From: Marinicauda algicola
GTDB lineage: Bacteria; Pseudomonadota; Alphaproteobacteria; Caulobacterales; Maricaulaceae
DNA: 64,000 nucleotides
NCBI RefSeq assembly: GCF_017161425.1
Contig: NZ_CP071057.1
Location: 682,001-746,000, forward strand
Reading direction: 5' to 3'
Shown here: in pieces, positions 47,016-55,262 of the stretch
Layout: every line of letters starts with the position of its first letter
How positions within the stretch are numbered: the stretch's first letter is position 1
The notes under the pieces: generated by a model
Told to the model about the DNA's origin: nothing
Seen by the model: the letters and a program-made list of their open reading frames with translations, nothing else
The model's database searches: none
Made by a program: the position numbers and the translations under genes

Positions 47016-48350
47016 ATGAAGCATCTTAAGGAGCTCCGTCAGAGCGTTGCCGACCTGAAGAAGCAGGGGCGCGAGAAGACGGACGAGTACAACACCCTCG
47101 CCGCGAAAGCGGAGAAGGCCGAACTCGGCGAAGAGGAACAGGCGAAGCTCGCCGCCCTCGAAAGCGAGATCGAGAAGCTGGAGGAGCGGACCGAGGCGGC
47201 TCAGGCCGAGCTCGACAAGGCCGAGGCGGCGAACCGGCGCAAGAAGCTGTTCGCCGAGCCCGAGGCCCCGCGCCCGTCCGGCCGCAACCCGGCCCGGTCC
47301 TACGGCACGAACGAGCCCAGCCCGGAGCGCTGCTTCGGCTTCCGCTCGCTCGGCGAGTTTGCCGGGGCCGTGCAGAAGGCGAGCGCCGGCCGTACCGTCG
47401 ACGACCGCCTGCAGCAGTTCGCGGCGCCGTCGAACTTCCACCAGGAAGCCGGCGGGGATGCGGGCGAGGGCTACCTGGTGCCGCCGCAGTTCCGCGAGGA
47501 GATCTACGACCTCGTGTTCTCCGAGCCGGACATCTTCACCATGGTCGACACCGAGCCGACGCGCTCGAACCACGTGAAGATGATCCGCGACGAGACCACG
47601 CCGTGGGGCTCGACCGGGATCACGGCGAACTGGCGCGCCGAGGGCACCCAGATGAGCGCGGACAAGCTCGCCCAGAAGGAGGTCGGCGTCGACCTTCACG
47701 AGCTCTACGTCTTCGCCCTGGCGACCGAGGAGCTGCTGGAGGATGCCCCGCGTCTCGGCGACCGCCTGACGCGCAAGGCCGCCGACGCGATCCGCTGGAA
47801 GGCGTCGGACGCGGTGGTCTACGGCAACGGCGTCGGCAAGCCGGAGGGCTACTTCGAATCCGCGGCGCTGGTCACCCAGGCCAAGGAGTCGGGCCAGTCG
47901 GCCGACACGATCACGGCGGCCAACGTGCTGAAGATGTACGCCCGCCAGCTCAACCCGGCCCGCTCGGTCTGGCTGGCCAATGTCGACATCCTGCCGCAGC
48001 TCGGCACGATGACGATCGGCGACCAGCCGGTCTGGACCCCGCCCTCGAGCGGGATCACCGGCGCGCCCGGCGGGTTCATCCTCGGCCGGCCGCTGATCTT
48101 CACCGAGCACGCCAAGACGCTCGGCGACAAAGGCGACCTGCATTTCGTCGACCTCATGGGCTACTACAGCCCGCAGAAGGCCGGCGGTATCCGCTTCGCC
48201 GACAGCCTGCATCTGTACTTCGACTACAACATGCGGGCCTTCCGCTGGACGTTCCGCATGGGCGGGCGCCCCTACCTGTCGTCCCCGGTCTCCCCGGCGA
48301 ACGGCTCAAACACGAAGTCGCACTTCGTCGTGCTCGCCGAGCGCGCCTAG
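47016..48350 (+). CDS. Major capsid protein, HK97 fold
   Basis: The 444-residue protein has an N-terminal helical delta region (about 1-95, KELRQSVADLKKQGREKTDE, many Glu/Lys/Ala), removed by the protease, then the HK97 core: GEGYLVPPQFREEIYDLV, TPWGSTGITANWRAEG, VYGNGVGKPEGYF and TEHAKTLGDKGDLHFVDL. AAGGAG precedes ATG 47016; a GTG-type start seven codons earlier is unlikely. Confidence 0.95.
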   Translation: MKHLKELRQSVADLKKQGREKTDEYNTLAAKAEKAELGEEEQAKLAALESEIEKLEERTEAAQAELDKAEAANRRKKLFAEPEAPRPSGRNPARSYGTNEPSPERCFGFRSLGEFAGAVQKASAGRTVDDRLQQFAAPSNFHQEAGGDAGEGYLVPPQFREEIYDLVFSEPDIFTMVDTEPTRSNHVKMIRDETTPWGSTGITANWRAEGTQMSADKLAQKEVGVDLHELYVFALATEELLEDAPRLGDRLTRKAADAIRWKASDAVVYGNGVGKPEGYFESAALVTQAKESGQSADTITAANVLKMYARQLNPARSVWLANVDILPQLGTMTIGDQPVWTPPSSGITGAPGGFILGRPLIFTEHAKTLGDKGDLHFVDLMGYYSPQKAGGIRFADSLHLYFDYNMRAFRWTFRMGGRPYLSSPVSPANGSNTKSHFVVLAERA

Positions 48351-48361
48351 GCGTCCTGATC

Positions 48362-48387
48362 GGCGGGGCGTGATCGTGCGCCCCGCC
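48362..48387 (+). terminator. Hairpin after the capsid gene
   Basis: GGCGGGGCG (48362-48370) and CGCCCCGCC (48379-48387) form a perfect 9-bp stem with an 8-base loop 11 bases after the capsid stop. There is no T-run, so it would stabilise the capsid mRNA 3' end or cause partial termination. Confidence 0.4.
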
Positions 48388-48415
48388 GTCCATCTTCCTG
48401 AAAGGAGAGACCCAC

Positions 48416-48871
48416 ATGGGGAACAAGAACCTTCGCCCCTCCGACCGCGTCGCGGTGCTGGGGAGCATCGACCCGGACGCCTACTTGGCCTCCACTGTCA
48501 CCACCGGCTGGGTGTCGGCCAAGCAGTTCATGACCTTCATGGCGCTTGTCCAGGCCGGCACGCTGGGCACGAACGCCACGCTCGACGCGAAGATCGAGCA
48601 GGCGAGCGATTCCAGCGGCACCGGCGCCAAGGACGTCTCCGGCGCGGCGATCACGCAGCTGACCCAGGCCGGCACGGACGATTCCGACAAGCAGGCCGTC
48701 ATCAACCTGCGCCACGAGGATCTCGACATCGCCAACGGCTTCGACCACATCCGCCTGTCGATCACGATCGGCACCGCGGCCTCGGATGCCGGCGGCGTGC
48801 TCCTCGGTCTCGACCCGGCCTACGGCCCGGCGTCGGACAATGACGCGTCGAGCGTGGCCGAGATCGTCTGA
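48416..48871 (+). CDS. Prophage structural protein following capsid, possible head decoration
   Basis: The 151-residue protein has VAVLGSIDPDAYLASTVT, NATLDAKIEQASDSSGTG, IGTAASDAGGVLLGLDPAY. Similar proteins lie between capsid and connector in other alphaproteobacterial and D3-like phages and are usually uncharacterised. It is probably a head protein by position. Ribosome site GAAAGGAG. Confidence 0.7.
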   Translation: MGNKNLRPSDRVAVLGSIDPDAYLASTVTTGWVSAKQFMTFMALVQAGTLGTNATLDAKIEQASDSSGTGAKDVSGAAITQLTQAGTDDSDKQAVINLRHEDLDIANGFDHIRLSITIGTAASDAGGVLLGLDPAYGPASDNDASSVAEIV

Positions 48872-49122
48872 TGAAGGTCCGCTTCACTCAGACGCGCGTC
48901 GTCGCGGACGAGCATGAAGGGACCGATCGCGAGACCCGGTTCGAACAGGACCGGGTCTACGATCTCCCCGAGGCGTCCGCCGAGCGGTGGATCGCGCGCG
49001 GCGTTGCCGTGGCGGTCAGCGAAAGCGAGGCAAAGCCCGCTTCGGCTCCGGCCGCTGCGCCTGCCAAGCCGCAGGCCAAGGCCGGGTCGCGGAAAAAAAC
49101 CGCTGGTTCGGCAAGTAGGTAG
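48871..49122 (+). CDS. Small head protein with Ala/Pro/Lys-rich tail
   Basis: The 83-residue protein begins MKVRFTQTRVVADEHEGTDR with a small beta domain (about 1-50) and a low-complexity tail of Ala, Pro and Lys repeats (ASAPAAAPAKPQAKAG). ATG overlaps the upstream stop (TGATG). Function unknown; the domain resembles gene products in the head-completion region. Confidence 0.6.
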   Translation: MKVRFTQTRVVADEHEGTDRETRFEQDRVYDLPEASAERWIARGVAVAVSESEAKPASAPAAAPAKPQAKAGSRKKTAGSASR

Positions 49123-49136
49123 GGCAGAGCTGCGCC

Positions 49137-49721
49137 ATGGGCTACACCCTGATCACCGCGCCGGCCGCCGAGCCGCTGTCGCTTGCGGATGCCAAGGCGC
49201 ATCTGCGCGTCGACTTCACGGCCGACGACGGTGAGATCACCGACCTGATCGCGCAGTGCCGCGCGGCGATCGAGACGTGGACCCGGCGCAAGATGATCGC
49301 GCAGACCTGGGAGCGCAGCTTTGCGGGCTTCCCGCTGCGCGATGCCGACCCGATCGAGCTCGACCTGCCGCCGGTCGCCTCGATCACGTCGATCAGCTAT
49401 GTCGACGAGGACGGGGCCACGCAGACCTTTGCGGCGGAAAAGTACATCCTCGAGGCCGGATGGGAGCCGGGGCGCATCCATCTGGCCTACGAGCAAGAAT
49501 GGCCGGCCACACGCGCGGTGGCGAACGCGGTCACGGTGCGCTTCGTCACGGGCCGGGCCGACGCGGCGGCGGTCAAGGAGAAGGACGGCGACCTCATCGC
49601 CGCCCTGAAGCTGCTGCTCGCCCACTGGTATCAGAATGCGGCCGGCGTGAATGTCGGCAACATTGTCAACGAGATGCCGCTCGGTGTCCGGGCCCTGCTC
49701 GACCCGTACAGAAATTACTGA
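49137..49721 (+). CDS. Head-tail connector protein (gp6-like)
   Basis: The 194-residue protein has ADAKAHLRVDFTADDGEITDLI near the start, AAIETWTRRKMIAQTWERSF in the middle and LLLAHWYQNAAGVN near the end. These match the PF05135/gp6 connector pattern. It would form a ring below the portal. Its position after capsid genes agrees. Confidence 0.88.
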   Translation: MGYTLITAPAAEPLSLADAKAHLRVDFTADDGEITDLIAQCRAAIETWTRRKMIAQTWERSFAGFPLRDADPIELDLPPVASITSISYVDEDGATQTFAAEKYILEAGWEPGRIHLAYEQEWPATRAVANAVTVRFVTGRADAAAVKEKDGDLIAALKLLLAHWYQNAAGVNVGNIVNEMPLGVRALLDPYRNY

Positions 49722-49752
49722 GGCCACGGCCCGGCCCTGGCGCGGCGCGAGC

Positions 49753-50358
49753 GTGCTTCTTGCCGGGGCGGGGCCGTCGGCCGGTATGGCGCCGGCGCGC
49801 GCGGCGTTCGAACGGCTTGCGCGCTCGGACCGGGTGCGGGTCGCGGTGGTCAACGAAACCGCGCTCCTCGCGCCGCGCGCCGACCTCGTAGGCGCAAGCG
49901 ATGGGTCCTGGTGGAGCCACACCGCCTTCGACTGGCGGGCCAGCCGCGCGCTCAAGGTCAGCGCCGCCGATGGCCCGCATTGCCGCGAGGGTGTCGTCAG
50001 AATCGTGGCGGCGGGCCACGAGATGCGCTTCGAGCGGCGGGGCTGCGTCGGGGCCGGGGGCAGCAGCGCGTTCCAGGTGCTGAACCTGCTCGCGCAGTTC
50101 GGCGCCGCGCGCATCGGCCTCATCGGGATCGACGCGGGGGAGCCGGTGCACTGGCACGGCGAGGGCTGGCCGTTTGCACCCGGCGCCCGGCTCAAGCCCT
50201 GGGTGACGCGCACATGGCGCACCTGCTTCGACGCGGCGGCCGGTGTGCTGGCCGATCGCGGGATCGAGGTCGTCAACCTTTCGCCCGTCTCGGCGCTCAC
50301 CGCCTATCCGCGCCGGGATCTCACCGACTGGATCGAGGAACACGATGGCCGCACGTAG
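49753..50358 (+). CDS. Rossmann-like phage protein, DUF115/MptE-like
   Basis: A protein of 201 residues from a GTG (an ATG start at 49651 would overlap the connector by 71 bp). VLLAGAGPSAGM is the start of a nucleotide-binding fold. ADLVGASDGSWWSH, CVGAGGSSAFQVLNLLAQFG and GLIGIDAGEPVHWHGE fit the DUF115-like family sometimes found in phages, possibly a sugar or nucleotide transferase. The start is uncertain. Confidence 0.6.
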   Translation: MLLAGAGPSAGMAPARAAFERLARSDRVRVAVVNETALLAPRADLVGASDGSWWSHTAFDWRASRALKVSAADGPHCREGVVRIVAAGHEMRFERRGCVGAGGSSAFQVLNLLAQFGAARIGLIGIDAGEPVHWHGEGWPFAPGARLKPWVTRTWRTCFDAAAGVLADRGIEVVNLSPVSALTAYPRRDLTDWIEEHDGRT

Positions 50359-50692
50359 CGCCGGCGATCTTCGCGAGGTCGTCACGATCGAGCAGCAGTC
50401 GCAGGTCCACCAGGGCGGCGGGGTCTATGCGCCGGGCTGGTCGACGCTGCACGGAAGCGTTCGCGCGCGGATCGAACCGCAGAGCGGGCGCCAGGTCATG
50501 CGCGCCGAGCAGACCGTGGACCGTCACCGCTATCTGGTGACGATCTACCGGCGCACGGGGCTCGACAACACGATGCGCCTCGTCTGGACCAACGAAAGCG
50601 ATCGCAAGCTCCGCATCGAGAGCGTCGGGCTCACCCCCGGCGACCGGCGCTACATGGAGCTGGTCTGCTACGAAGAGGAGCCCGCGACGTGA
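50345..50692 (+). CDS. Head closure / adaptor protein (PF05521-like)
   Basis: The 115-residue protein starts MAARSAGDLREVVTIEQQ, with GWSTLHGSVRARIEPQSGRQ and the C-terminal RLVWTNESDRKLRIESVG. These are the pattern of the SPP1 gp16 / HK97 gp8 head closure family. It overlaps the preceding gene by 14 bases. Confidence 0.85.
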   Translation: MAARSAGDLREVVTIEQQSQVHQGGGVYAPGWSTLHGSVRARIEPQSGRQVMRAEQTVDRHRYLVTIYRRTGLDNTMRLVWTNESDRKLRIESVGLTPGDRRYMELVCYEEEPAT

Positions 50693-51111
50693 TCTCCGGC
50701 GGGCGCATCGAGGGCGGCGCGCGCATCCGCCGCCTGGTCCAGGCGATCGAGCGCCAGGACCGGCGCATCACCGAGCCGATCAAGGCCGCGCTGGAGCGCG
50801 GGGCGGAGCGGATCGAGGCGGCGATCAGGAGCGAGATCATCGCCCAGGGCGCGGTCGACGAGGGCGACCTGTTCGACGCGGTGGGCAAGAAGAAGCTGTC
50901 CAACGGGTTCCGCTGGAAGATCGGCTATTTCAAGAAGGGCAATCTGCGCAAGTGGCGCCTGGCCGGCTGGCGCGCGCACTTCGTGGAGTTCGGCACGCGC
51001 ACGCAGCGCCCGCGCCCGGTCGTGCGGCAGGGCTTCCGCAGCCAGCTTCGCCCGGCCCGCGCGGAGATCCGGCGCGAGACCCGGCGCGCGCTGCGCCGCT
51101 TTGCCCGCTAG
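50689..51111 (+). CDS. HK97 gp10-like tail completion protein
   Basis: A protein of 140 residues from a GTG start overlapping the adaptor stop (GTGA). It is very basic, with FGTRTQRPRPVVRQGFR and a C-terminal RRALRRFAR. The KIGYFKKGNLRKW segment and the context (adaptor, then DUF3168) identify the gp10 family. Confidence 0.82.
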   Translation: MISGGRIEGGARIRRLVQAIERQDRRITEPIKAALERGAERIEAAIRSEIIAQGAVDEGDLFDAVGKKKLSNGFRWKIGYFKKGNLRKWRLAGWRAHFVEFGTRTQRPRPVVRQGFRSQLRPARAEIRRETRRALRRFAR

Positions 51112-51120
51112 AGGTGATCC

Positions 51121-51561
51121 ATGGCCTTTCGAAGCGATGCCGAATGGCAGCTGCAGCTGGCCATCTACGCCCGGCTGACCGCAGAGCTGCCCGCGGGCGT
51201 GCCGGTCTATGACGGGGACTCGGTCCCGCCCGGCGCCGCGCTGCCCTACGTGACGATCGGCGAGGACAGCTACGAGGACACGCCCGACAAGACCCACGAG
51301 GAAGCCGACGCCACGGTGACCGTCCACACCTGGAACGGGCTGTCGGGAAGCTACATCGCGCGCAAGGGCGCCAAGACGCTGATCGGTCTCGTCAGCCGCG
51401 CGCTTCACCGCCGCCCGCTGGACGCGGAGTTCGTCGCGGCAGGCGTCACGAACCTGAAAACCCCGGTGTGCGTGCGCGAGTTCGCGGACGCCTTCAAGGA
51501 CGACGACCCCGACACCTGGCACGGCGTCGTCCGTTTTCGCGTCAACCTCACGGAAGGATAG
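51121..51561 (+). CDS. Tail terminator, DUF3168 family
   Basis: The 146-residue protein has WQLQLAIYARLTAEL, VPVYDGDSVPPGAALPYVTIG (cited as VPVYDGDSVPP and LPYVTIG), TVTVHTWN and SRALHRRPL, the DUF3168 pattern. Members cap the tail tube. Confidence 0.9.
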   Translation: MAFRSDAEWQLQLAIYARLTAELPAGVPVYDGDSVPPGAALPYVTIGEDSYEDTPDKTHEEADATVTVHTWNGLSGSYIARKGAKTLIGLVSRALHRRPLDAEFVAAGVTNLKTPVCVREFADAFKDDDPDTWHGVVRFRVNLTEG

Positions 51562-51567
51562 AGGACC

Positions 51568-51984
51568 ATGGCCAAGGAAGATGGCGCCAACGTACTGCTG
51601 AAAGTTGGCGATGGCGGGACGTCGGAGACGTTCACCACGCTTGCCGGCCAGCTGAACACCCAGCTGCAGATCGAGACCGACGAGATCGATCACACCGCCA
51701 AGGACAGCGGCGATTTCGGCGAGTACGCGCCCGGACGTATGCGGGTCACCGTGACCTGCTCCGGCAGGACGAAGTGGAACGACTCCGTTGCCGCGCTGGA
51801 AAACCTGCTGACCGCGGCCCAGAACAGCGCTGCGATCAATGTCGAGTGCCACGTCAACTCGGATGGCGACAAGTACGCCTTCAGCGCGATCGTTTCGGGC
51901 GGCATCACCGGGCAGGACAAGGAGTCGACGCAGTACGACTTCACCCTGCGCAATGCCGGCACCGTGACTGTCCCGACCTACTAG
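51568..51984 (+). CDS. Major tail tube protein
   Basis: The 138-residue protein has MAKEDGANVLLKVGDGGTSE, IDHTAKDSGDFGEYAPGR and CSGRTKWNDSV, a typical small tail-tube fold (TP901-1 / GTA gp9 type). It should be highly expressed and stacks into the tail tube. It lies 6 bp after the terminator gene. Confidence 0.88.
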   Translation: MAKEDGANVLLKVGDGGTSETFTTLAGQLNTQLQIETDEIDHTAKDSGDFGEYAPGRMRVTVTCSGRTKWNDSVAALENLLTAAQNSAAINVECHVNSDGDKYAFSAIVSGGITGQDKESTQYDFTLRNAGTVTVPTY

Positions 51985-51994
51985 GGCGCGGGGC

Positions 51995-52384
51995 ATGACC
52001 AACAAGGTACGCGGTGAGGTCACGCTGACCCTGGCGGGCAAGGCGGTCACGCTGCGCCCGACCTGGGACGCCATCGTGGCGACCGAGGCGGCGTGGGACT
52101 GCGGCTGGCCGGAGATCGTGCGCCGGCTCGAGCTGCAGCGCTTTCGCCTGCCCGAGCTGGCCGCCCTGATCCTGGAAGGCATCAAGGCTGCCGGCCCGCA
52201 GAAATACGCCGAGCCGACGCTGAAGCAGGTCGGCGAGCTGCTGATCGCCCACGGCGCGCTGCAGGACGACGTGGTGGAGGCGCTGGTGACCTACGTCATG
52301 GGCCCGCTTCACGACTTCGACAAGGCCGCCAGGGACGATCCCGACGCGGGAAAGACGAAGGCGGGGACGGTCCCCTCCGCCTGA
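51995..52384 (+). CDS. Tail assembly chaperone G-like, GTA gp10 family
   Basis: The 129-residue protein has VRGEVTLTLAGKAVTLRPTW, AWDCGWPEIVRRLEL and LPELAALILEGI. This is the gene-transfer-agent family tail chaperone. It ends soon after a GGGAAAG heptamer (52348-52354), where a -1 slip joins it to the following frame. It is expected to coat the tape measure before tail assembly. Confidence 0.85.
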   Translation: MTNKVRGEVTLTLAGKAVTLRPTWDAIVATEAAWDCGWPEIVRRLELQRFRLPELAALILEGIKAAGPQKYAEPTLKQVGELLIAHGALQDDVVEALVTYVMGPLHDFDKAARDDPDAGKTKAGTVPSA

Positions 52385-52572
52385 GCGACATAGCCCCGGA
52401 TTTCCAGGGTGCGGCCTCGGCCGCAATGCACTGGAGCCCCGACACATTCTGGTCCTCCACCCCCGGCGAGTTCCTGCGCGCGGCGGCGGCCCTGCGCCGC
52501 ATGCACAACCCGCAGGAGGCCGGATCGGAGGAGTGGGACCGCTGGAAGCGCAAGACGTTCGGAGACGCGTAG
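51995..52572 (+). CDS. Tail assembly chaperone GT, product of -1 frameshifting
   Basis: A predicted fusion (join 51995-52354 and 52354-52572, 192 residues). The downstream frame has no early ATG and continues DEGGDGPLRLSDIAPDF, then MHWSPDTFWSSTPGEFLRAA, the FWxxTPxE motif of the small GTA-type chaperone (rcc01693-like). This frame runs up to the tape measure ATG. The G and GT arrangement mirrors lambda. Confidence 0.75.
52348..52354 (+). promoter_or_regulatory. Slippery heptamer GGGAAAG for -1 frameshift
   Basis: In the G frame the codons are GCG GGA AAG, giving X-XXY-YYZ = G GGA AAG exactly in register. A one-base backward slip enters the frame that leads to 52572. This is the same heptamer used by lambda gpG-T. 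Confidence 0.8.
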
Positions 52573-54549
52573 ATGGCCGGTGAACTCGACCGTATGAGCG
52601 TGGTGCTGGAGGCGCAGACCGCCCCCCTGCGCCGCGGCATCGAACAGGTGGAGCGCCGGCTGTCGCAGTTTGACAGCCGGTTCCGCCGCAACATGCGGCA
52701 GAACGAGCGCGCGACGACCGCCTTTGCGCGCGGATTCCAGCGGCTGGCCGTCAGCGTCGGGGCCGTCGCCGGCGCGAGCGCGCTGGCCGCGTTCACGCAG
52801 CAGTCTCTCGCCGCGGCGGAATCGATCAAGGACGTGGCCGACCGCGTGGGCTTTGCGACCGAGCGCCTGCAGGAGCTGCGCTTCGCCGCGGATCAGAACG
52901 GCTCCTCCGCGCGCACGCTCGACATGGCGCTGCAGCGCTTCTCCCGGCGCGTGGCCGAAGCCGCCCAGGGCAGCGGCGAGCTGGCCGGCGATCTTCGCCG
53001 GCTTAACATCCCGCTGCGCGACGCCAACGGGCAGATGCGCGACAGCTACGACATCCTGCGCGACTACGCCGACGCGATCCAGAACGCCGAAAGCGAGCAG
53101 GAACGCCTGCGCCTCGCGTTCAAGGCCTTCGACTCCGAGGGCGCGCAGCTGGTCGCGCTCATGGCCCAAGGCTCGGAGGGGATCGACCACTTCAGCGCCC
53201 GCGCCCGCGAGGCCGGTCTGGTGCTGGAAGACGGCATCGTGCGGCAGGGCGCGGAGGCCAACGCCACGCTGCGGGCGATGCGTCAGGAGTTCCAGACCGG
53301 GCTGAACCGGGCGATTCTGGAAAATGTCGACGGGATCGAGACGCTGGTCTCGGCGATCGGCAATCTGGTGCGCGGCATGCTGACCGCGATCGGCGCGGCC
53401 CACCGGCTTGGCGTGGAGATCCGCGACCTTCTCAATCTCGACACGCCGGGCCTCGAGGAGCAGGCAGCGGGTTTCGCCACGGCCGCCGCCCGGATGCGCG
53501 CCAACCCGAACATGACGCGCGGCGAGCTGCGCTCGCTTCTGAACGACCAGGTCGGCCGCGATGAAGCGCGCCGGTTCATGCAGAGCGTCGGCCTCGTCAA
53601 TGCCGACGGCCGCACGCTGGGCAGCCGGCTGCCGATCGACGGGCCGGGCGCGACCCGCAGCCGCGAGCAGATGATCGAGCTGCTCGAGGGGTTCGGCGAC
53701 GGCGCGCGCCGCATGAAAGAGATCGTGGACGAGTTGGAAGCCGTCGAGGTGCCGGACCTGGTGCCGCGCCGTGGGTTCCCGCTTGAGCCGATCACCGAGT
53801 CCGAGTTCGTCCCCATGCGCGGCGAGCCGGGAAGCGGACAAACGGTCAGCGGGTTCCGCGACCGCGTCGGGCAGCTCTACGAGGGCGGCACAAACGAGCC
53901 GGACGAGTCGCGCGAACAGGCCAAGGAACAGGCGCGCGTGAAGGTCGAAGCGGAGAAGGACGAGTATGTCCGCAACCGCGACGACTTCGCCCGCGAGTTT
54001 GCCAGCGTCGCCACCCAGGGGTGGATGGCCGCGTGGGACGGCAACCTGGCCGACTTCGCCGCCCGCAAGCTGCGCGATGCGCTGTCGAACTATCTCTTCT
54101 CCCTGTTCGAGCAGCTCGGCCGCCAGCTCTTCGGCGGGGGCGGAGGCGTTCTCGACCTGGTCTCTCTGGCCGCGGGCAAGCCCGGCGCGGGCGGGATCGG
54201 CAAGGTCAAGGGCCGCGCGTCGGGCGGACCGTTCAGCGCAGGCAGCCTGATGCGCGTCGGTGAAAGCGGGCCCGAGCTGGTCGCGACCGGATCGGCCGGC
54301 ACGGTGATCAACGCTGCAGCGGTGCGCGCGCTGGCCCGCCGGCCGATGGGCGGGGCCGCGGCCCATATCTCGATCTCGATGGGCGGCATACAGGTGGATG
54401 CGCGCGGCGCGACGCAAGATGCCGTCGAGCAGATGCGCGAGGTCCTGCCGGCCGCGTTCGAGGAAAACAACCGGCGCCTGCTCGCGCGCATGCGCTCGGA
54501 GGTTCCTGGCCTCGTCCTGCGGGCGCGCCAGGACGGGGTGCTGAAATGA
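52573..54549 (+). CDS. Tail tape measure protein
   Basis: The 658-residue protein has an N-terminal helical region (MSVVLEAQTAPLRRGIEQVE, FGTK-like SVGAVAGASALAAFTQQ), ADRVGFATERLQELRFAADQ and a long helical body. The C-terminal segment RASGGPFSAGSLMRVGESGP is typical of tail proteins. The length suggests a tail of roughly 100 nm. It overlaps the next gene (ATGA). Confidence 0.88.
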   Translation: MAGELDRMSVVLEAQTAPLRRGIEQVERRLSQFDSRFRRNMRQNERATTAFARGFQRLAVSVGAVAGASALAAFTQQSLAAAESIKDVADRVGFATERLQELRFAADQNGSSARTLDMALQRFSRRVAEAAQGSGELAGDLRRLNIPLRDANGQMRDSYDILRDYADAIQNAESEQERLRLAFKAFDSEGAQLVALMAQGSEGIDHFSARAREAGLVLEDGIVRQGAEANATLRAMRQEFQTGLNRAILENVDGIETLVSAIGNLVRGMLTAIGAAHRLGVEIRDLLNLDTPGLEEQAAGFATAAARMRANPNMTRGELRSLLNDQVGRDEARRFMQSVGLVNADGRTLGSRLPIDGPGATRSREQMIELLEGFGDGARRMKEIVDELEAVEVPDLVPRRGFPLEPITESEFVPMRGEPGSGQTVSGFRDRVGQLYEGGTNEPDESREQAKEQARVKVEAEKDEYVRNRDDFAREFASVATQGWMAAWDGNLADFAARKLRDALSNYLFSLFEQLGRQLFGGGGGVLDLVSLAAGKPGAGGIGKVKGRASGGPFSAGSLMRVGESGPELVATGSAGTVINAAAVRALARRPMGGAAAHISISMGGIQVDARGATQDAVEQMREVLPAAFEENNRRLLARMRSEVPGLVLRARQDGVLK

Positions 54550-55262
54550 GCTCGCTCGCGGCGGCCATTGCCCTGCCGGACGTGCTGCGCGCGCGCGAGG
54601 CGAGCTTCGAGCTTTCCCGGGCGGAGTCGGTCAACCCGGCGCTTGGCGGCACGGTCGACGCGTTCGAGCGCGCGACGCCGCGCTTCACGCTGGAGTACCA
54701 GTCCGGCCCGCTCAAGCCCGCCGAGCTGCAGGCCTGGCGGGCGTGGTTCCTGAAGCTGCGCGGCGGACAGAACACGTTCCTCGCCTGGGACCCCTGGGCG
54801 GAGCGTCCGTTCGACTGGCCTGCAAGCACCGACCCGGACAGCGTCACCGCCGATTCCACGGTTGTGACCGCGGACAGCACGGCGCACACGGCCGACGAGA
54901 CGAAGTACGGCTGGGGCAATCCCCGCCTGACCGCCGTCGACGCGAGTGCGCGCACGATCTCCCTGTCCGACTTCGCCGCGGGCGCCACCATCAAGGCGGG
55001 CGATCCGATCTCGTGGGACGATGGCACGAACCGCCGCCGCGTGGTCGCGGTGGCCGATGCGACGGCCAGCGCCAGCGGTGTCATCTCCGGCCTCGCCGTC
55101 GAGCCCGCACCGGTGGCGCCGTCTTCGTACCCGGTGCGCGTCGATCTCTATCGCGCGGCCTGCGAGATGCGCGTCGATCCGGCGAGCATCCGCATCCCTC
55201 TGAACTACCGCACGAACGGGCAGGTGAGCTTTGCCGCCTACCAGATCATCAGGAGCGTCTAG
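54546..55262 (+). CDS. Putative distal tail / minor tail protein
   Basis: The 238-residue protein has ERATPRFTLEYQSGPLKPAE, AWRAWFLKLRGGQNTFLAWD and a C-terminal RTNGQVSFAAYQIIRSV. This looks like a small phage tail protein at the tape-measure-proximal end. A Ser/Thr/Asp/Ala repeat (DSVTADSTVVTADSTAHTAD) sits in the middle. Confidence 0.65.
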   Translation: MSSLAAAIALPDVLRAREASFELSRAESVNPALGGTVDAFERATPRFTLEYQSGPLKPAELQAWRAWFLKLRGGQNTFLAWDPWAERPFDWPASTDPDSVTADSTVVTADSTAHTADETKYGWGNPRLTAVDASARTISLSDFAAGATIKAGDPISWDDGTNRRRVVAVADATASASGVISGLAVEPAPVAPSSYPVRVDLYRAACEMRVDPASIRIPLNYRTNGQVSFAAYQIIRSV

